Assembly (NCBI GenBank): GCA_934654835.1
Contig: CAKUGY010000030.1
Span: forward strand, 1-10,791
DNA: 10,791 nt
Direction: 5' to 3'
DNA from: an uncultured Collinsella sp.
Lineage (GTDB): Bacteria; Actinomycetota; Coriobacteriia; Coriobacteriales; Coriobacteriaceae
Below are positions 8,526 to 10,791 of the stretch, in pieces. The stretch's first letter is position 1. Each line of letters begins with the position of its first letter. Both the position numbers and the translations under genes were made by a program. A model generated the notes under the pieces. The model saw nothing but the letters and a program-made list of their open reading frames with translations. It was not told the origin of the DNA and did not search any database.

Positions 8526-8592
8526 AGTTGCGGTGAAATAGGGACTGTTTTGCGGTTTGGCCAGCAAAAACAGTCCCTATTTCACCGCAACT
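8526..8592. repeat. Perfect 26-bp-arm palindrome between convergent genes
   Basis: The arms at 8526-8551 and 8567-8592 are exact reverse complements; the left begins AGTTGCGGTGAAATAGGGAC and the right ends ACCGCAACT. The loop is 15 nt and contains the palindrome TGGCCA. It lies between the ends of the convergent genes at 8501 and 8634. No T-run follows on either side, so it is not a standard terminator. Its GGGACTG core links it to the other GGGAC repeats here. Confidence 0.75.
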
Positions 8593-8633
8593 GCGTTAGG
8601 GACGTGGGTGTTGGGCGGCTGTTTTTGGGTCGG

Positions 8634-10124
8634 CTAGTCCTGGGCCTTGATGCTCGGTAGCAGGATCTGTGCGAGGTAGTCGGTCTCGAGCTTGGTCGCG
8701 GCGTCGGCCTTGCCGTCTTTGCCGACCAGCACGTTCTTGATCTGGCTGTAGGTGTAGCGGTTGCCGGTCGTCAGCTCGACAAGTTCGATGGCCGTGTCCA
8801 TGGGGTAGGTCGACACGGGGTCCTGCGTGCGCCCGTTGATGGTCTGGGGCACCACATACGGATAGACGGGGCCGCTGGCGTAGACGGTGTAGCCGTTGCC
8901 CAGGTTTGCCGCACCCAAAACCGTATCGCCCTCATCGGGCGAAAAGCTCTCGCCGTCACGCACGGCGACAAGGGTCACAATCGGCGTATTGGTGTCGCCG
9001 GCAAGATAGATGCACAGCGTGCTGCCGTTTTGCCAGGTTGCGACCTTGCCGTACCACTCGACGGGAATATCGAGCTGATACAGATTTGTCGCCTTATGTC
9101 GAGCGTCGGCATCGCGGGCCGCCTGTGCCTTTTGCGCGCTCACAGCGTTGGCGGCGGCGTCGCGCCGTGCGGTTGCTGCCTGCTGGAGCACCTTGGCGGT
9201 GGCGGCGGAGCTCGCGCCACCTTCCTCGGCATACTTGGCGGCGGTATCGATCTGGTCGTCAGTCACCGTGTCGGCCGAAGGCACCTTGAGCTTAAAGGTG
9301 GCCTGGCCGCTCAGGTCCTGTCCGTCGCTCTTGATAGCGACCTGCGCCTTGGTGGTCGGGACGGTATAGATAGTGCCGTCGGCCGCGATGGGGGAGGCGG
9401 CGATGGAGAGCGTGTAATCGCCGGGCAGCAGCTTGATGCCGCGACCGTGCTCATCAACGTAGAGCGTTTCGCTCACGGATGAGCCGTCGGAGTCCTGCCC
9501 GCTCACCTGTACGGGAATTTTGGAGCCGGTGGAGCAGTTGAGCCCTGCGGCATGCATACCAATCTGCACCGACATCATCGTGTGCGCATTGGCGGCGGCA
9601 ACGGCAGCCTGTTCCTGTTGGTATCCGGTCCATGCGGCGTAGCCTGCGCCGCCGGCGACAAGCGCGACGGCTACGACACCGGCGACCATCAGATTGCGGC
9701 GCTTGGGCGACATCTTGCGATGGCGAACCTCGGCTTCGCGTGCCGAAGGAACGGACGGTAGGGGAATATCACCCATGGCGATGGTCTCGTCTACGGCCGG
9801 CGCAGAGCCCAGGCCGGGGAGTTCGCGGGTCAGCGAATCCTCGACCGGCAAGCTGTCGAGCAAGATGGTTTCCTCGCTCGTGCCTGATTCGGGCTGGTCA
9901 TCTGCCTCGCTTTCGGAGTCCTCATGATCTGCCTCATCTTCGACAGGCGCAGCATCATCGTCGGCATCTTGTTCGCCATTGGCTTCCGACTTGCCCTGCG
10001 CGTCGAGCTCCGCATCTTCAAACGCAATCTCGCCCAGCGCTATCTGGTCTAAGCTCTCCAAAGCCTCAGCGCAAGCTTCTGCATCTTGGACCGCATCCTC
10101 TTGGCCCGTTGTCTCATCACTCAT
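8634..10124 (-). CDS. Single-pass membrane protein with acidic cytoplasmic tail, 496 residues
   Basis: The start at 10124 is chosen because GGGGG lies just upstream of the ATG; 17 more residues are possible from 10175 but have a poor start context. The N-terminal 130 residues are strongly acidic and probably disordered, with repeated motifs EETILLDS (84-91) and DETIAMGD (112-119). A basic patch RHRKMSPKRR (134-143) precedes one hydrophobic segment (about 145-165), so the tail should be cytoplasmic and the remaining 330 residues outside. The outer part has a beta-rich domain (about 180-290, with GIKLLPGDYTLSIAASPI), an alanine-rich helical stretch (about 296-345), and a C-terminal domain starting LDIPVEWYGKV. 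No enzyme motif is seen. The layout resembles surface or cell-envelope proteins common in Coriobacteriia; the name of the family is not known to me. It appears monocistronic. Confidence 0.85.
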   Translation of the reverse strand: MSDETTGQEDAVQDAEACAEALESLDQIALGEIAFEDAELDAQGKSEANGEQDADDDAAPVEDEADHEDSESEADDQPESGTSEETILLDSLPVEDSLTRELPGLGSAPAVDETIAMGDIPLPSVPSAREAEVRHRKMSPKRRNLMVAGVVAVALVAGGAGYAAWTGYQQEQAAVAAANAHTMMSVQIGMHAAGLNCSTGSKIPVQVSGQDSDGSSVSETLYVDEHGRGIKLLPGDYTLSIAASPIAADGTIYTVPTTKAQVAIKSDGQDLSGQATFKLKVPSADTVTDDQIDTAAKYAEEGGASSAATAKVLQQAATARRDAAANAVSAQKAQAARDADARHKATNLYQLDIPVEWYGKVATWQNGSTLCIYLAGDTNTPIVTLVAVRDGESFSPDEGDTVLGAANLGNGYTVYASGPVYPYVVPQTINGRTQDPVSTYPMDTAIELVELTTGNRYTYSQIKNVLVGKDGKADAATKLETDYLAQILLPSIKAQD

Positions 10125-10243
10125 ATATCCCCCAATGCAATGTCGGCTCAACAATGTACCCAAAAATGGGGCCATATAGAGCCGGCGTGCAATTTGAAAT
10201 TCGATTTAATGTGAGCGTAAATCCGACCCACAGTCGCGGCAGC

Positions 10244-10284
10244 AAAAAGCCCCCGGAACGCAAGTGAGTCGCGTTCCGGGGGCT
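10244..10284 (-). terminator. Intrinsic terminator of the multi-pass membrane protein gene
   Basis: AGCCCCCGGAACGC (10248-10261) pairs perfectly over 14 bp with 10271-10284 around a 9-nt loop. Read on the minus strand it runs into TTTTT (10244-10248). It lies 66 bp beyond the stop at 10351, so it terminates that minus-strand gene and insulates the next minus-strand gene from read-through. Confidence 0.9.
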
Positions 10285-10350
10285 GTGCGAGGCATGGATC
10301 GAAAGCTGGGCAAGTGGGACTATGCCCACGTGCCGACGACGACCAATACG

Positions 10351-10791
10351 TTACTCGGCGTGCGCGTAATCCACCTTGGCGCGGCGGGCGGTTGCCTTCT
10401 CCCAATCGCTGGTGCCCTCAAAGACATCCTGCTTGTAGGGGTTGCGGCCGAGCTTCTTGGCGCGGTAGACGATGTAGACGATCGCGGCAACGTTGGCGAT
10501 CAGTGCGGCGATCGAGACCGCGGTGGCGGCGGTAGGGTCGAGCGTGGAGTGCGTCACAAAGATGGACTCCTCCTGGAAGTAGGGGAACACCTGGGCAAAC
10601 ATGCACCAAATGGCCAGCGTAAAGGCGCGGTTCTGGATCCAGCCGCCCTTGTTCCAGATAAAGGCGGCGACGGTGGGCGCCAGCAGCAGCGCAAAGCCGC
10701 AGAACCAGGAGTGAGTGGGCAGGCAGTTGTAGGTGTAGCAGAAGTTCCAGATATCGTAGGCGATGATGTAGACCCAGGTCATGTCGGGCCA
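10351..10791 (-). CDS. Multi-pass membrane protein, C-terminal part (possibly DUF5692 family)
   Basis: The gene runs off the right edge; 146 codons and the stop (TAA, 10351-10353) are present and the frame stays open to the last base, so the ATG at 10782 is unlikely to be the start. Four hydrophobic segments are visible, at about residues 4-24, 29-46, 56-73 and 86-110 of the visible part, followed by a polar tail of about 35 residues (starting RAKKLGRNPYKQDVF) that is probably cytoplasmic. Aromatic and cysteine residues are frequent in the first segments (YDIWNFCYTYNCLPTHSWFC). From memory it resembles DUF5692 membrane proteins of gut bacteria, but I cannot confirm this. It has its own strong terminator, so it is not co-transcribed with the gene at 8634-10124. 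Confidence 0.8.
   Translation of the reverse strand, partial: WPDMTWVYIIAYDIWNFCYTYNCLPTHSWFCGFALLLAPTVAAFIWNKGGWIQNRAFTLAIWCMFAQVFPYFQEESIFVTHSTLDPTAATAVSIAALIANVAAIVYIVYRAKKLGRNPYKQDVFEGTSDWEKATARRAKVDYAHAE

Noticed and set aside
8502..8633. Standard bidirectional terminator between the convergent genes
   Set aside because: The palindrome is long and perfect but has no T-run on either strand; listed as a repeat.

Overview
The window looks like chromosomal DNA of a high-GC gut actinobacterium of the Coriobacteriia, most like Collinsella. This rests on codon use and GC richness, a long full-length ClpB, alanine-rich single-pass surface proteins, and intergenic spaces full of GGGAC-containing palindromes. 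The genus is an inference; no rRNA or other marker gene lies in the window.

Layout from left to right. (1) 158-646 is a small cysteine-containing hypothetical protein behind a good extended -10 promoter. (2) 891-3191 is a complete aconitase-family hydratase with all iron-sulfur cluster cysteines; a GTG start at 789 is the alternative. (3) 3192-3631 has no gene. It holds an 18-bp-arm palindrome and a 236-bp element (copy A) made of nested hairpins with 24-bp terminal inverted repeats. (4) 3632-4300 (minus) and 4499-5170 (plus) are two divergent genes for small, membrane-anchored, secreted-side proteins of unknown function that share one promoter region. (5) 5171-5536 has no gene. It holds a second, shorter copy of the element (copy B, 181 bp), followed by the clpB promoter with an 8-bp inverted repeat and a leader hairpin. 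(6) 5537-8164 is clpB, ending in a strong terminator. (7) 8307-8501 encodes a 64-residue, proline-rich, acidic, probably disordered protein. (8) A perfect 26-bp-arm palindrome separates it from 8634-10124 (minus), a 496-residue single-pass membrane protein with a very acidic cytoplasmic tail. (9) A strong minus-strand terminator at 10244-10284 precedes a multi-pass membrane protein (10351-10791, minus) that runs off the right edge.

The genes do not form one operon or pathway. ClpB (disaggregase) and the hydratase are housekeeping or metabolic. The most distinctive part is 3372-5359: two divergent orphan genes, each ending within about 25 bp of an ACCACCAC hairpin, the pair bracketed by two related palindromic repeat elements. 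This looks like an accessory module between two conserved genes. I found no CRISPR array, tRNA, rRNA, transposase, integrase or recognised defence gene.
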